In this document: positions 34,401 to 42,905 of the stretch, piece by piece
Layout of the letters: the number at the start of each line of letters is the position of its first letter
How positions within the stretch are numbered: the stretch's first letter is position 1
Position numbers and translations under genes: made by a program
The notes under the pieces: model-generated
The model's database searches: none
Told to the model about the DNA's origin: nothing
What the model saw: only the letters and a program-made list of their open reading frames with translations
Assembly (NCBI GenBank): GCA_016780825.1
Contig: JADHLF010000004.1
Location: 34,414 to 98,413 of the forward strand
DNA from: Planktomarina sp.
GTDB taxonomy: Bacteria > Pseudomonadota > Alphaproteobacteria > Rhodobacterales > Rhodobacteraceae
DNA length: 64,000 nucleotides
Reading direction: 5' to 3'

Positions 34401-34810
34401 TTGAGGGGGATTATGAAATTTCCTACCATCTCGCACCGCCGCTTTTGTCGCGCAATGGTCCGAATGGTCGGCCGCAAAAGCGCAGCTTCGGATCTTGGTT
34501 TGACCGTCTAAGTCAGGGTTTGGCGCGTCTCAGATTTTTGCGCGAAACCCCGTTTGATCCGTTTGGCTATAGCGCAGAGCGGCGCATGGAGCGGCAATTG
34601 ATCCAAGATTTCGAGAGCTTGGTTGCGCGCATGATGCGAGAGTACGACCCTTCGCGGGTGGAAATTTGGCGCGAACTTTTGGGGTTGCCGTTAAATATTC
34701 GCGGCTTTGGTCCGGTCAAACTGGCCAATGCGCAGGCGATGCAGAAGCGCAGGGCGGAGTTGCTCGAACAGCTGACGTGCGGCCAGGATGCTGAGCGCTC
34801 CGCCGCCTAG
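31427..34810 (+). CDS. Fused indolepyruvate:ferredoxin oxidoreductase (2-oxoacid ferredoxin oxidoreductase)
   Basis: An 1127-residue single-chain enzyme that decarboxylates arylpyruvates to acyl-CoA with ferredoxin as acceptor, in aromatic and possibly branched amino acid breakdown. The N-terminal pyrimidine-type domain includes YVTGYRGSPLGAVDFQMTRA, the TPP site is at GDGTYNHSG and NDAVAMTGGQNNDGG, and a cysteine cluster (CEGCGDCGVQSNC, then CNKDFSCVNGFCP) binds [4Fe-4S]. A gamma-type domain starts at VVVTGVGGTGVVTIGALL and a DUF6537-like region ends the chain. ATG at 31427 follows GGGAGG; GTG at 31382 is less likely. The bacterial fused form is aerobe-associated. Confidence 0.93.
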   Translation: MQQEVSLADRFDLTKNQVLLNGTQALVRLMLMQSARDRAAGHRTAGYVTGYRGSPLGAVDFQMTRAAAELEKAQVRFQEGLNEDLAATALWGSQQAELRGEGKFQGVFGLWYGKGPGVDRSGDVFRHANMAGTSPLGGVVAALGDDHTGESSTTLHQSEWTMVDSFMPVLSPAGVQEVMDYGLFGFALSRFAGVWAGLKCIKDTIEVTSVVNGDPLRLQFVTPEFDMPEGGLNIRLIDTPQAQEARIIHHKRRAVLAFARANRMDKRVLGQAGAKIGFVAAGKNWLDLAHAMQVLGIDQEAAVRHGVTTYKVAMTWPLDMQSFAEWAEGLDCIVVVEEKRKLIEGQIKEALFNQKGSRRVFGAQDAQGALLFADSYALDPIVIAQKLGQILIAEGCGSAQIAGALQRIDAAQTANNAPTLASRVPYFCSGCPHSSSTKIPEGSRAYSGIGCHYMVQWMDRETLGFTQMGGEGANWIGESLFSTRAHVFQNIGDGTYNHSGIQAIRAAVAAGTTMTYKILFNDAVAMTGGQNNDGGLDAARIVNEMRGIGVEHLAVVYDEKEDISAAHFPAGTQMHPRAQLNTVQEAFRQLPGVSVIVYVQTCAAEKRRRRKRGAFPDPDQRLFINPDVCEGCGDCGVQSNCVSLLPLETPLGRKRQIDQSSCNKDFSCVNGFCPSFATVRGGQLRRPAAQEVSIPDLPDPAPCHLQGTHNVVVTGVGGTGVVTIGALLAMAAHLDGKAAGVMEMAGLAQKGGAVHIHCRIGETPEDISAIRVALGECDALIGGDFVVSAQGSTLGLMAPTGGAVVNRHETITGEFTRDTAFAIPGADLHLALTARLQERARLFNATRLAETALGDTVYANMILLGAAYQQGLLPLTQESLLEAIALNGAKVPQNQQAFALGRWAMVDADLDNKFARQDAPVRDPEAARLAELRAYGSGRLRRYEALRQDLEAIEPELRETALQSYHKLLCYKDEYEVARLLLATKTQVAQRFEGDYEISYHLAPPLLSRNGPNGRPQKRSFGSWFDRLSQGLARLRFLRETPFDPFGYSAERRMERQLIQDFESLVARMMREYDPSRVEIWRELLGLPLNIRGFGPVKLANAQAMQKRRAELLEQLTCGQDAERSAA

Positions 34811-34898
34811 CCTGTGTTTTTCGGCACAGGAATGGTCAAGGCAGATGCGCTCAGCTATGCTCGCGGAAGGGCAAAGGGTGAAATGCGGGAAGTGAAGC

Positions 34899-35711
34899 AT
34901 GGCAATCGGAATTTTTGACAGCGGCTTGGGTGGGTTGACGGTCTATGACGCGATCCACAAACATATGCCAGATTTGGATATCGTCTACCTTGGCGATCAT
35001 AAGCACGCGCCCTATGGGGTGCGCGATGCGGATGATATTTACCGCTGTACGACCCAATCGGTGCAAATTCTCTTTGATCAGGGATGTGACTTGGTCATTT
35101 TGGCCTGTAACACGGCCTCGGCTGCCGCATTGCGCCGGATGCAGGAACATTGGGTGACCGAGGACAAACGGGTTCTCGGCGTCTTCGTGCCGATGATCGA
35201 AGCGCTGACCGAGCGGCAATGGGGGGACAATTCTCCGCCCCGCCAGGTTGCCGTGGAGCATGTGGCGCTTTTTGCGACACCGGCCACCGTGTCGAGCCGC
35301 GCCTTTCAGCGCGAACTGGCCTTTCGTGCCATCGGGGTTGATGTGGAAGCCCAGGCCTGTGGCGGCGTGGTGGATGCGATTGAAGATGGGGATTACATCC
35401 TTGCCGAGGCTTTGGTGCAAAGCCATGTGGACGCGCTGCACCGAAAAATGCCGCATCCGCAGGCCGCTATTTTAGGCTGCACCCATTATCCTTTGATGCA
35501 TGATGCGTTTCAAAAAGCGCTTGGGCCACAGGTCAAGATTTTCTCACAGGCGGATTTGGTGGCGCTCAGCTTAGAAGATTATTTGAAGCGCCATCCCGAC
35601 AAATTGGGCACTTCAACGCCCAGCAAATTTTTGACAACCGGCGACCCGGTCAAAGTGTCGCAACGGGCCACGCAGTTCCTCAAACGCGCGATGCAGTTTG
35701 AAGCGGCCTAA
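34899..35711 (+). CDS. murI: Glutamate racemase
   Basis: A 270-residue racemase supplying D-glutamate for peptidoglycan. The N-terminal GIFDSGLGGLTVYDAI and the two catalytic cysteines in LACNTASAAAL and LGCTHYPLM are present, as is the YLGDHKHAPYG substrate loop. RBS GGGAAG precedes the ATG. It stands between the oxidoreductase and argC with short spacers and no evident terminator. Confidence 0.95.
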   Translation: MAIGIFDSGLGGLTVYDAIHKHMPDLDIVYLGDHKHAPYGVRDADDIYRCTTQSVQILFDQGCDLVILACNTASAAALRRMQEHWVTEDKRVLGVFVPMIEALTERQWGDNSPPRQVAVEHVALFATPATVSSRAFQRELAFRAIGVDVEAQACGGVVDAIEDGDYILAEALVQSHVDALHRKMPHPQAAILGCTHYPLMHDAFQKALGPQVKIFSQADLVALSLEDYLKRHPDKLGTSTPSKFLTTGDPVKVSQRATQFLKRAMQFEAA

Positions 35712-35782
35712 CTGCGGCGCAAAGGTGGCTTGAAAAACGCCCGCATTCGTTCCATATCCGGTGGGGAACAGGGGGCTTTGCA

Positions 35783-36811
35783 ATGGCACATCGGATTATC
35801 ATTCTTGGCGCGAGCGGCTATACCGGTGCGGAGCTTGTGCGACTGATTGCATTGCATCCGCATATGGAGATTGTGGCGCTCTCAGCTGACCGGAAGGCCG
35901 GGCTTGAGATGCGGGACGTTTTTCCACATCTGGCGCATTTGTCTTTACCTACTCTGAAAAAGATCGACGAGATTGACATGGCGGAGGCGGATTTGGTGTT
36001 TTGCGCTTTGCCGCATGCCACCTCGCAGGCTGTGATCCGCAAGTTGCCCGATCATGTAAAGATCGTGGATCTCTCGGCAGATTTTCGCATCAATGACCCC
36101 GAAGTTTACAGAAAATGGTATGGCAAGCCGCATGACGCACCGGATTTGCAAAAACACGCCGTTTACGGGCTGACAGAGTTTTACCGCGCTGAAATTGCCA
36201 AAGCGCGCTTGGTGGCGGGGACGGGCTGCAATGCCGCGACGGGTCAGTTTGCATTGCGTCCGTTGATATCAGCCGGCGTGATTGATCTCGATCAGATTAT
36301 CATTGACCTGAAAACTGGGGTGTCGGGCGCCGGGCGCACGGCCAAAGAAAATCTCCTGCATGCAGAGCTTTCCGAAGGGTTTCATGCCTATGCGGTGGGC
36401 GGGCAGCATCGACATCTGGCGGAGTTTGATCAGGAGTTTTCCACCTTGGCCGGGAGGCCGGTGACGGTCCAGTTTACCCCGCATTTGATTCCAGCCAATC
36501 GGGGCATATTGGCGACAGTCTATGTGCAGGGCGCGGCAGATGCGATTTATGGGGCTCTAGAGGCGGCCTATGCCGACGAGCCTTTTGTGCAGCTATTGTC
36601 CATGGGCACCCATCCCAGCACGCGTCATATCCGGGGATCCAACTTTTGCCATATCGGTGTTGTGGCGGATCGCATCCCTGGCCGGGTTATCGTATTGGCA
36701 GCCTTGGATAATTTAACCAAGGGCTCCTCTGGTCAAGCCCTGCAAAATGCCAATCTTATGCTCGGCTGTGATGAGACGGCCGGGCTGATGATGCCACCGG
36801 TGTTCCCATAA
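35783..36811 (+). CDS. argC: N-acetyl-gamma-glutamyl-phosphate reductase
   Basis: A 342-residue NADPH-dependent enzyme of arginine synthesis. The Rossmann motif ILGASGYTGAELVRLI, the catalytic cysteine in AGTGCNAATGQFAL, the conserved GVSGAGRTAKENLLH and the C-terminal DNLTKGSSGQALQN identify it as the long-chain type 1 ArgC. Its TAA overlaps the ATG of ccmE by one base (TAATG), so amino-acid synthesis and cytochrome maturation genes are coupled here, an arrangement I have seen in Rhodobacteraceae. Confidence 0.96.
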   Translation: MAHRIIILGASGYTGAELVRLIALHPHMEIVALSADRKAGLEMRDVFPHLAHLSLPTLKKIDEIDMAEADLVFCALPHATSQAVIRKLPDHVKIVDLSADFRINDPEVYRKWYGKPHDAPDLQKHAVYGLTEFYRAEIAKARLVAGTGCNAATGQFALRPLISAGVIDLDQIIIDLKTGVSGAGRTAKENLLHAELSEGFHAYAVGGQHRHLAEFDQEFSTLAGRPVTVQFTPHLIPANRGILATVYVQGAADAIYGALEAAYADEPFVQLLSMGTHPSTRHIRGSNFCHIGVVADRIPGRVIVLAALDNLTKGSSGQALQNANLMLGCDETAGLMMPPVFP

Positions 36812-37263
36812 TGCGCGGGCTAAAGAAACAACGCCGCATTCAGGTGATCCTTCTGGCGCTGGTCTGTTTGATTGGCGCGACGGGGTTGATTGGATTTGCC
36901 CTGCGTGACGGGATCAATCTGTTTCGCTCACCGACGCAGGTGGCCGTATCCACCCCAGCGCCCGGGGAAGTGTTTCGTTTGGGCGGTTTGGTGGCGCAGG
37001 GCAGCATTCGCAAAGGCGAAGGCGTTCATTTTTATTTCGACATCACCGATGGCGCCAATACAGTGGCGGTGAAATATGTCGGCACCGACCTGCCGCCTGA
37101 TCTCTTTGAGGAGGGGCAGGGCACCATTGCCACGGGGCGTTTTTCAGATGGCCTTTTTGAGGCCACCGAAATTTTGGCCAAACATGATGAAACCTATATG
37201 CCCAAAGAGGTGATTGACGCGCTGAAAGAGCAAGGCGTTTATCAAGGCGCCGAAGGCTCCTGA
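36811..37263 (+). CDS. ccmE: Cytochrome c maturation protein E, heme chaperone
   Basis: A 150-residue periplasmic heme chaperone anchored by one N-terminal helix (about residues 10-30). The beta-barrel OB fold contains RLGGLVAQGSIRKGEGVHFY and the heme-binding histidine lies in ILAKHDETYMPKEV. It passes heme to CcmF/CcmH. It starts within the argC stop and precedes ccmF by about 105 bases. The ccmABCDG genes are not in the window. Confidence 0.96.
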   Translation: MRGLKKQRRIQVILLALVCLIGATGLIGFALRDGINLFRSPTQVAVSTPAPGEVFRLGGLVAQGSIRKGEGVHFYFDITDGANTVAVKYVGTDLPPDLFEEGQGTIATGRFSDGLFEATEILAKHDETYMPKEVIDALKEQGVYQGAEGS

Positions 37264-37368
37264 GCCGCAGCGGATTGCCTGCGCTTAAAGATTGGGTTGT
37301 GACCATTTGAACCGGCAAATCGGAGCGGAGTTTCTTGCCAAGCGCGTTTGAGCCACTATACCGAACCT

Positions 37369-39330
37369 ATGCTTAATGAACTTGCTCATTTCAGTCTGAA
37401 CATCGCGCTTGGTTTTGCGGTGCTGGGGACAATCGTTCCGCTTCTGGGGGCCACATTGCGCCGCAGCAGCTGGATGCAGCTGGCGTCGGTTTTCGCCACA
37501 TTGCAATTTTTGCTGGTCGCTTTTGCCTTTGGAGTGCTCACGCTCGCCTTTGTGACTTCAGATTTTTCTTTGCGATTGGTGGTGCTCAATTCTCATACGC
37601 TCAAGCCGATGATCTATAAAATCGCTGGGGTTTGGGGCAATCATGAAGGCTCATTGCTGCTTTGGGTTTTGATTTTAACGTTTTTTGCCGCCTGTGCTGC
37701 CGTGTTCGGTCGGCGCCTGCCGCAAAGTCTTTTGGCACGGGTCTTGGGGGTGCAAAGTGCCATTACTGCGGCCTTTTTGGCCTTTGTTTTGCTGACATCC
37801 AATCCGTTCACACGAGTCGCATTCCCGCCCTTTAATGGGCAGGGACTCAATCCTTTGCTGCAAGATCCCGGCTTGGCCTTTCATCCGCCGTTTTTGTATC
37901 TCGGATATGTCGGCCTTTCGATCACCTTTTCCTTTGCCATTGCGGCCTTGCTCGAAGGCAAAGTGGATTCGGCTTGGGGGCGCTGGGTGCGGCCCTGGAC
38001 TTTGGCGGCCTGGATCTTTCTGACCATCGGCATCGGTCTGGGCAGCTGGTGGGCCTATTATGAACTTGGCTGGGGCGGGTTCTGGTTTTGGGATCCGGTG
38101 GAAAACGCCAGTTTCATGCCTTGGTTGATTTCGGCGGCCTTGCTCCATTCTGCCATTGTGGTGGAGAAACGCGACGCGCTGAAAGCATGGACGATCCTGC
38201 TGGCGATCTTGGCCTTTGGATTTTCGCTCATCGGCACATTCATCGTGCGCTCGGGCGTTCTGACCTCCGTGCATGCCTTTGCCAATGATCCTGAGCGCGG
38301 TGTGTTCATATTGATGATTTTGGCTGTATTTTTTGGGGGCGCATTGCTTCTTTTTGCCCTGCGCGCGAAAGCGATGGACAGCAAAGGGATCTTTGCGCCC
38401 GTCAGCCGGGAAAGTGCTTTGATTGCCAATAACTTGCTGCTGGCCATTAGCTGCTTTGTGGTTTTTGTCGGCACCGTTTGGCCCTTGGTGGCCGAATTAT
38501 TGATGGATCGTAAACTTTCGGTCGGCCCGCCGTTCTTTGATCTGGCCTTTACCCCCTTTATGGTCGGTTTGGCGGTGATATTGCCGATCGGGTCGACCCT
38601 GCCATGGAAACGGGCGCGGCGGGCGCATATCACCCGGCTTTGGCCGGTGGCACTTTTGTGTTTGGCGATTTTTGGACTGGCCTGGGCCATGCAAACCGGA
38701 CGTTCATTGATTGGTCCGGTGGGGCTTGGCTTGGGTGTTTGGCTTGTCATGGGCGTTGTGATTGAACTTTATCAACGCTGTGGACGGGGCGCGGGCAAAG
38801 CGCGCCGATTGCTCAGGCTGCCTTTGGCCGATTGGGGCAAAGCGATTGCCCATGCGGGTCTTGGCATCACCATTTTTGGCGTGGCGGGCATCACCGCATG
38901 GCAGGTGGAAGACATTCGCGTGCTTGAGATCGGTCAATCGGCTAAGGTTGCGGGCTTTACCATCACTTTGGAGGCGGTAGAGGACCGACGGGGGCCGAAT
39001 TACCTCACCACAATGGCTGATATCGCCTTGTCGCGGCAAGGTCAGCCCATCGCTATGCTGCATCCAGAGCGGCGCTACTATCCGGTGGCCGAGATGCCGA
39101 CGACGGAAGCGGGCATTGATAGCGGGCTTTGGCGCGATGTTTATGTGGTTGTTGGGGCTGCGCAGCCCGAGGGCGGCTATGCGGTGCGGAGTTTTATCAA
39201 ACCCTTGGCCAATTGGATTTGGACGGGTGCGATCATTATGGCTTTGGGAGGCTTTCTGAGCCTATTTGACCGGCGCTACCGTTTGGCGCCAGGCGCCGCG
39301 CGTGAGCGCGCCCGGGAGGCCGCGACATGA
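37369..39330 (+). CDS. ccmF: Cytochrome c heme lyase subunit CcmF
   Basis: A 653-residue polytopic membrane protein with some 14-15 helices that attaches heme from CcmE to apocytochrome c. The tryptophan-rich WWD domain is seen in ELGWGGFWFWDPVENASFMP, with NHEGSLLLWVLILTFF and DPGLAFHPPFLYLGYVG also typical. The ATG at 37369 gives MLNELAHFSLNIALGFAV, the usual N-terminus; TTG at 37348 would add seven residues. The last four bases overlap ccmH (ATGA). Confidence 0.96.
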   Translation: MLNELAHFSLNIALGFAVLGTIVPLLGATLRRSSWMQLASVFATLQFLLVAFAFGVLTLAFVTSDFSLRLVVLNSHTLKPMIYKIAGVWGNHEGSLLLWVLILTFFAACAAVFGRRLPQSLLARVLGVQSAITAAFLAFVLLTSNPFTRVAFPPFNGQGLNPLLQDPGLAFHPPFLYLGYVGLSITFSFAIAALLEGKVDSAWGRWVRPWTLAAWIFLTIGIGLGSWWAYYELGWGGFWFWDPVENASFMPWLISAALLHSAIVVEKRDALKAWTILLAILAFGFSLIGTFIVRSGVLTSVHAFANDPERGVFILMILAVFFGGALLLFALRAKAMDSKGIFAPVSRESALIANNLLLAISCFVVFVGTVWPLVAELLMDRKLSVGPPFFDLAFTPFMVGLAVILPIGSTLPWKRARRAHITRLWPVALLCLAIFGLAWAMQTGRSLIGPVGLGLGVWLVMGVVIELYQRCGRGAGKARRLLRLPLADWGKAIAHAGLGITIFGVAGITAWQVEDIRVLEIGQSAKVAGFTITLEAVEDRRGPNYLTTMADIALSRQGQPIAMLHPERRYYPVAEMPTTEAGIDSGLWRDVYVVVGAAQPEGGYAVRSFIKPLANWIWTGAIIMALGGFLSLFDRRYRLAPGAARERAREAAT

Positions 39331-39779
39331 GGCAGGTTTTCGCCATAGTATTTCTGCTCCTTTGGGCTGGCGTGGCCTCGGCTGTAGAGCCAGACGAGGT
39401 TTTATCTGATCCGGTAATGGAAAATCGAGCGCGGTTAATTTCCCAGGGCCTGCGCTGTTTGCAATGCCGCAATGAGAGCATCGATGAGTCCAACGCAGGC
39501 ATTGCCAAAGACCTGAGATTGTTGGTGCGCGCCCGCCTGTTGGACGGCGACAGCGATACAGAGGTCATGGACTATGTGGTTGCGCGATATGGGGAATATG
39601 TTTTGCTGAGGCCCAATGGGTTGGGTATCAATCTGGTGCTTTGGCTCGCGGGGCCAGCGTTGTTTTTGGTCTCACTTGCGGGGTTGATTGCCGTACATCG
39701 GCGCAGCAAGCGCAGAGAGACTGTCGACCAATTGACCGAAGACGAAGAAAAAGAAATCGAAAAACTCCTCTCATCTTGA
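39327..39779 (+). CDS. ccmH: Cytochrome c maturation protein CcmH (CycL)
   Basis: A 150-residue thiol-disulfide protein with an N-terminal signal anchor (residues 1-18), the catalytic LRCLQCRNESIDESNA motif and a second membrane helix at about 95-118 (LVLWLAGPALFLVSLAGLIA). It reduces the CxxCH site of apocytochromes before heme attachment. The start overlaps ccmF. No separate ccmI follows; the next gene is a crotonase-family enzyme, so the TPR partner must be elsewhere. Confidence 0.95.
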   Translation: MRQVFAIVFLLLWAGVASAVEPDEVLSDPVMENRARLISQGLRCLQCRNESIDESNAGIAKDLRLLVRARLLDGDSDTEVMDYVVARYGEYVLLRPNGLGINLVLWLAGPALFLVSLAGLIAVHRRSKRRETVDQLTEDEEKEIEKLLSS

Positions 39780-39820
39780 TTGGGGCAGGGCGCGCGGCGC
39801 CGGAAACTTAGGATGTTATC

Positions 39821-40597
39821 ATGATGTATGAAACACTCACCTCCGCGATCGAGCATGATATTGCTGTGATTACACTTAATCGCCCTGCGGTGATGAATGC
39901 GCTCAACACGCAGATGCGCGCTGAAATTACAGATGCCGTACGGCAGGCCGGTCAGTCAGCGCGAGTCGTGGTGCTCACCGGCGCGGGGCGCGCTTTTTGT
40001 TCTGGTCAAGATTTGGGCGCGGAGGGAAATTTTGCAGATATCGATCTCGAGCGCACGTTGAAAGATGAATATGTGCCGATGCTCAAAGCCATTACCGAAT
40101 GTCCCGTGCCGACCATTTCAGCGGTCAATGGACCGGCCGCGGGGGCCGGGGCGAATTTGGCGCTGGCCGCGGATGTGGTGATTGCCGCTGACTCGGCTTA
40201 TTTTGTGCAGGCTTTCACCCGTATTGGTCTTATTCCCGACGCCGGGGGCACCTATCTTTTGCCACGGCAAATGGGATTGGCGAAGGCCATGGGCGCGGCG
40301 CTCTTTGCTGATAAGATCTATGCGCGGCAGGCCAGTGAGATGGGCATGATCTGGGAGTCTGTCGCCGATGAGAAATTTCTGGCCCATTGGCAGGCCCGCG
40401 CCGCGCATTTGGCCTCGGGGCCCACAGAAACCTATGGCCATGTGAAAACGGCCATTCGTCAAAGCTTTTCCAATTCCGAAGAAGACCAGCTTGAGCTGGA
40501 AGCGCGCTTGCAAGGCGCCTGTGGCCGCACCCGAGATTTCAAAGAGGGGGTGACAGCCTTCCTGGACAAACGCATTGCCAAGTTTGAAGGTCGGTGA
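39821..40597 (+). CDS. Enoyl-CoA hydratase/isomerase family protein, PaaG-like
   Basis: A 258-residue crotonase. The CoA-binding loop GAGRAFCSGQDLGAEG and oxyanion-hole segment NGPAAGAGANLALAADVVIA are intact. An aspartate in the second active-site stretch (RIGLIPDAGGTYLLPRQMG) replaces the second catalytic glutamate of true hydratases, as in PaaG-type isomerases and related ring-epoxide enzymes. The ATGATG start is at 39821. No phenylacetate genes are adjacent; in context it follows ccmH and the substrate cannot be read. A role as the methacrylyl-CoA hydratase missing from the valine operon is unlikely. Confidence 0.85.
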   Translation: MMYETLTSAIEHDIAVITLNRPAVMNALNTQMRAEITDAVRQAGQSARVVVLTGAGRAFCSGQDLGAEGNFADIDLERTLKDEYVPMLKAITECPVPTISAVNGPAAGAGANLALAADVVIAADSAYFVQAFTRIGLIPDAGGTYLLPRQMGLAKAMGAALFADKIYARQASEMGMIWESVADEKFLAHWQARAAHLASGPTETYGHVKTAIRQSFSNSEEDQLELEARLQGACGRTRDFKEGVTAFLDKRIAKFEGR

Positions 40598-41020
40598 CCT
40601 GGGTTTGGTGAGGCAGTGACGCGTAACATAGGTGAGTTTTGCGGGAGGGTCGATTAACCTATCCTTAAGCCGCGGGCTGTGCGTTGCGACGCTTGGCCAG
40701 AGCTGCAATGTTTCTAGAAAAAGACCTCTGCATAACGCCATTTTACCACGAAATGAGGGCAGCGCCTGCCTGGGCGGGCGCATATGTCCGGTGCTGAAAT
40801 CATTGCAATACTTTAGCGGTAACCATACCTAACAGCATGTTGAGATGGTGAATGCGCCTGCCGGGGGGCAGGCAGGCCAGCCCGGTGTTGCCACCGGGAG
40901 TATTGTTTTGGCTTGGCCGTTGGGTTATCCAGAGGTCTTAGAAATGTAGTGGTCAATTTGAGGCCTGCAAGTCGTGCTGAATAGAGGCGGCAAGCGGATG
41001 AAATAAAAAAGGATTTTTAC
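40598..41020. other. 423-base intergenic region with CtrA-type box and GC-rich hairpins
   Basis: No convincing gene. At 40654-40668, TTAA-CCTATCC-TTAA fits the CtrA spacing. At about 40763-40782 GCGCCTGCC can pair with GGGCGC, and at 40854-40876 a G run is flanked by GCCTGCC/GGCAGGC arms; CCCGGTG/CACCGGG forms a further stem at about 40880-40897, followed by AGTATTGTTTT, a weak terminator-like tail on the plus strand. The region between the enoyl-CoA hydratase gene and the exported protein could hold a small RNA or decayed sequence. Confidence 0.4.
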
Positions 41021-41491
41021 ATGAATTTTAAAATTATGTTTTTGATCGCGGCTTTGGGCCCAATGAAAGCTCAGGCTTGGGAGGTTTTTCAAGAGAAGGA
41101 AGATGACGGGCGTGTCTTTACCATTGCCGAGCAGGCGGGAGACGCTGGGGCTTTTTTGCGGCTTGTGTGCTTTGAAAAGAAAATACATTTGGAAGTAATC
41201 TTTCCCAAAGCGATTGAGCCGGTTGCTGATACAGTCGAGCTATTTCAGATTGATGATAGGCCCGAGCGCCTTGTTGCTGGATTTATCGATGAGATTGATG
41301 CGTCAACCTCTATTTTTGTGGGCGTGGACCGTCGAGATGAGCCGGCGGCCTCTACAAAAGCACTTGTGGATCAAATGGCCGCAGGTCAGGAGGTTTTCCT
41401 TCGTGATCCTGATGCTCGGGAGGCGATTGAGCGCTGGTCTCTCCAAGGTTCGCGTAAAGCGATCAATGAGATTCGTAAAAAATGCTCCTAG
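41021..41491 (+). CDS. Exported protein of unknown function
   Basis: A 156-residue protein with a short signal peptide (MNFKIMFLIAALGPMKAQA, cleavage likely after Ala19). The mature part has two cysteines (RLVCFEKK and the penultimate KKCS), which could form a disulfide, and alternating hydrophobic and charged stretches that suggest beta structure followed by a C-terminal helix. I do not recognise a family; the layout loosely resembles IalB-type exported proteins, including one elsewhere in this window, but the shared sequence is slight. RBS AAGGA precedes the ATG. It is isolated after a 423-base gap and convergent with gltA. Confidence 0.75.
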   Translation: MNFKIMFLIAALGPMKAQAWEVFQEKEDDGRVFTIAEQAGDAGAFLRLVCFEKKIHLEVIFPKAIEPVADTVELFQIDDRPERLVAGFIDEIDASTSIFVGVDRRDEPAASTKALVDQMAAGQEVFLRDPDAREAIERWSLQGSRKAINEIRKKCS

Positions 41492-41514
41492 ATACAGGCG
41501 CCTTTGACTAAAGT

Positions 41515-41546
41515 CCCCATTCCCGGGTGCACGCGCGGGAATGGGG
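41515..41546. terminator. Strong hairpin between convergent orphan gene and gltA
   Basis: An 11-bp perfect stem, CCCCATTCCCG with CGGGAATGGGG, and a ten-base loop lies between the two stop codons. No long T tract follows on either strand, so it may be a bidirectional pause or Rho-assisted stop, or an RNA 3'-end protector. Confidence 0.5.
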
Positions 41547-41562
41547 GGTGAAGGCCTTTGGT

Positions 41563-42861
41563 CTAACGTTTCTCAATATCCACATAGTCGCGCGCGGTCT
41601 CGCCGCAATACAGCTGGCGAGGACGGCCAATTTTCATGGTTGGATCTGAGATCATTTCTTTCCATTGAGAAATCCAACCGACCGTCCGAGACAGGGCGAA
41701 AATCGGTGTGAACATTGAGGTTGGAAAGCCCATGGCCTCCAAGATAATGCCCGAGTAGAAATCCACATTCGGGAAGAGTTTCTTCTCGACAAAATATGGA
41801 TCGGCCAGGGCGGCTTTCTCCAACTCTTTGGCGACTTGCAAGATGGGCTTATTCTCAACACCCAAAAGCTCCAGAACCTCATCTGCTGATTCTTTGAGAA
41901 CCGTGGCGCGCGGGTCGATGTTTTTGTAAACCCGGTGACCAAAGCCCATGAGGCGGAAGGGATCGTCTTTGTCTTTCGCGCGGGCGATAAACTCTGGAAT
42001 GCGGTCGACCGTGCCGATTTCATTGAGCATTTCAAGGCAGGCCTGGTTGGCACCGCCATGGGCTGGACCCCACAGACAGGCAATTCCAGCGGCAATACAG
42101 GCAAATGGGTTGGCGCCAGAGGAGGATGCCAGACGCACCGTAGAGGTTGAAGCATTTTGCTCATGATCTGCATGGAGGGTGAATATCCGGTCCATGGCGC
42201 GGGACAAGATTGGGTTTACCTCATAGTCTTCGGCCGGAACAGCGAAGCACATGCGCAAAAAGTTTGAGGCATAATCTAATTCATTGCGGGGATAAACGAA
42301 GGGTTGCCCGACTGTGTATTTATAGGCCATGGCTGCAATCGTTGGCATTTTTGCGATCAAACGAATGGAAGCGACCTCGCGCTGGTGCTGGTCGGTAATA
42401 TCTGTTGAATCGTGATAGAATGCAGACATAGCACCCACAACACCGGTCATAATGGCCATTGGATGGGCATCGCGGCGGAAGCCGCGGAAGAAATTGACCA
42501 TCTGTTCGTGCAGCATGGTGTGATTGGTCACCAGGCTTTCAAACTCTTCGAGCTCAGCTGCATTTGGCAAGTAACCGTTGAGCAGCAAAAAGCACACTTC
42601 CAAGTAATGGCTTTGCGAAGCCAGTTGATCGATGGGATATCCGCGATGCAGCAAAACACCGGCCTCCCCATCAATGAAGGTGATGGTCGAGTCGCATGCT
42701 GCGGTGGAGGTGAAGCCGGGATCATAGGTGAAGACATTGGCCTGACCATAGAGTTTTCGAATATCTATCACATCCGGTCCGGCTGTCGGCGACATCACGG
42801 GCAGGTCATAGGTGGTCCCATTTAGGGTCAGTTTGGCAATCTTTTCTCTGTCATCGGTCAT
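41563..42861 (-). CDS. gltA: Citrate synthase
   Basis: A 432-residue hexameric-type (type II) citrate synthase that condenses acetyl-CoA with oxaloacetate. GEAGVLLHRGYPIDQLA, the active-site histidine in WGPAHGGANQACLEML, the second histidine in MGFGHRVYKNIDPRA and the C-terminal SLGRTVGWISQWKE-like SRTVGWISQWKEM are all present. The start ATG (42859-42861) gives MTDDREKIAKLTLNGTTYD; the frame is open further upstream. It lies 44 bases after gltX on the same strand. Confidence 0.96.
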   Translation of the reverse strand: MTDDREKIAKLTLNGTTYDLPVMSPTAGPDVIDIRKLYGQANVFTYDPGFTSTAACDSTITFIDGEAGVLLHRGYPIDQLASQSHYLEVCFLLLNGYLPNAAELEEFESLVTNHTMLHEQMVNFFRGFRRDAHPMAIMTGVVGAMSAFYHDSTDITDQHQREVASIRLIAKMPTIAAMAYKYTVGQPFVYPRNELDYASNFLRMCFAVPAEDYEVNPILSRAMDRIFTLHADHEQNASTSTVRLASSSGANPFACIAAGIACLWGPAHGGANQACLEMLNEIGTVDRIPEFIARAKDKDDPFRLMGFGHRVYKNIDPRATVLKESADEVLELLGVENKPILQVAKELEKAALADPYFVEKKLFPNVDFYSGIILEAMGFPTSMFTPIFALSRTVGWISQWKEMISDPTMKIGRPRQLYCGETARDYVDIEKR

Positions 42862-42905
42862 AATAGTCTCAATTTCCCAGTTCAGCAGGCTCACACAGAC
42901 GCCGC

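Noticed and set aside
39821..40597. Crotonase-family gene as the missing methacrylyl-CoA hydratase of valine degradation
   Set aside because: The second catalytic glutamate is replaced by aspartate as in PaaG-type isomerases, and it is 20 kb away beside cytochrome maturation genes.
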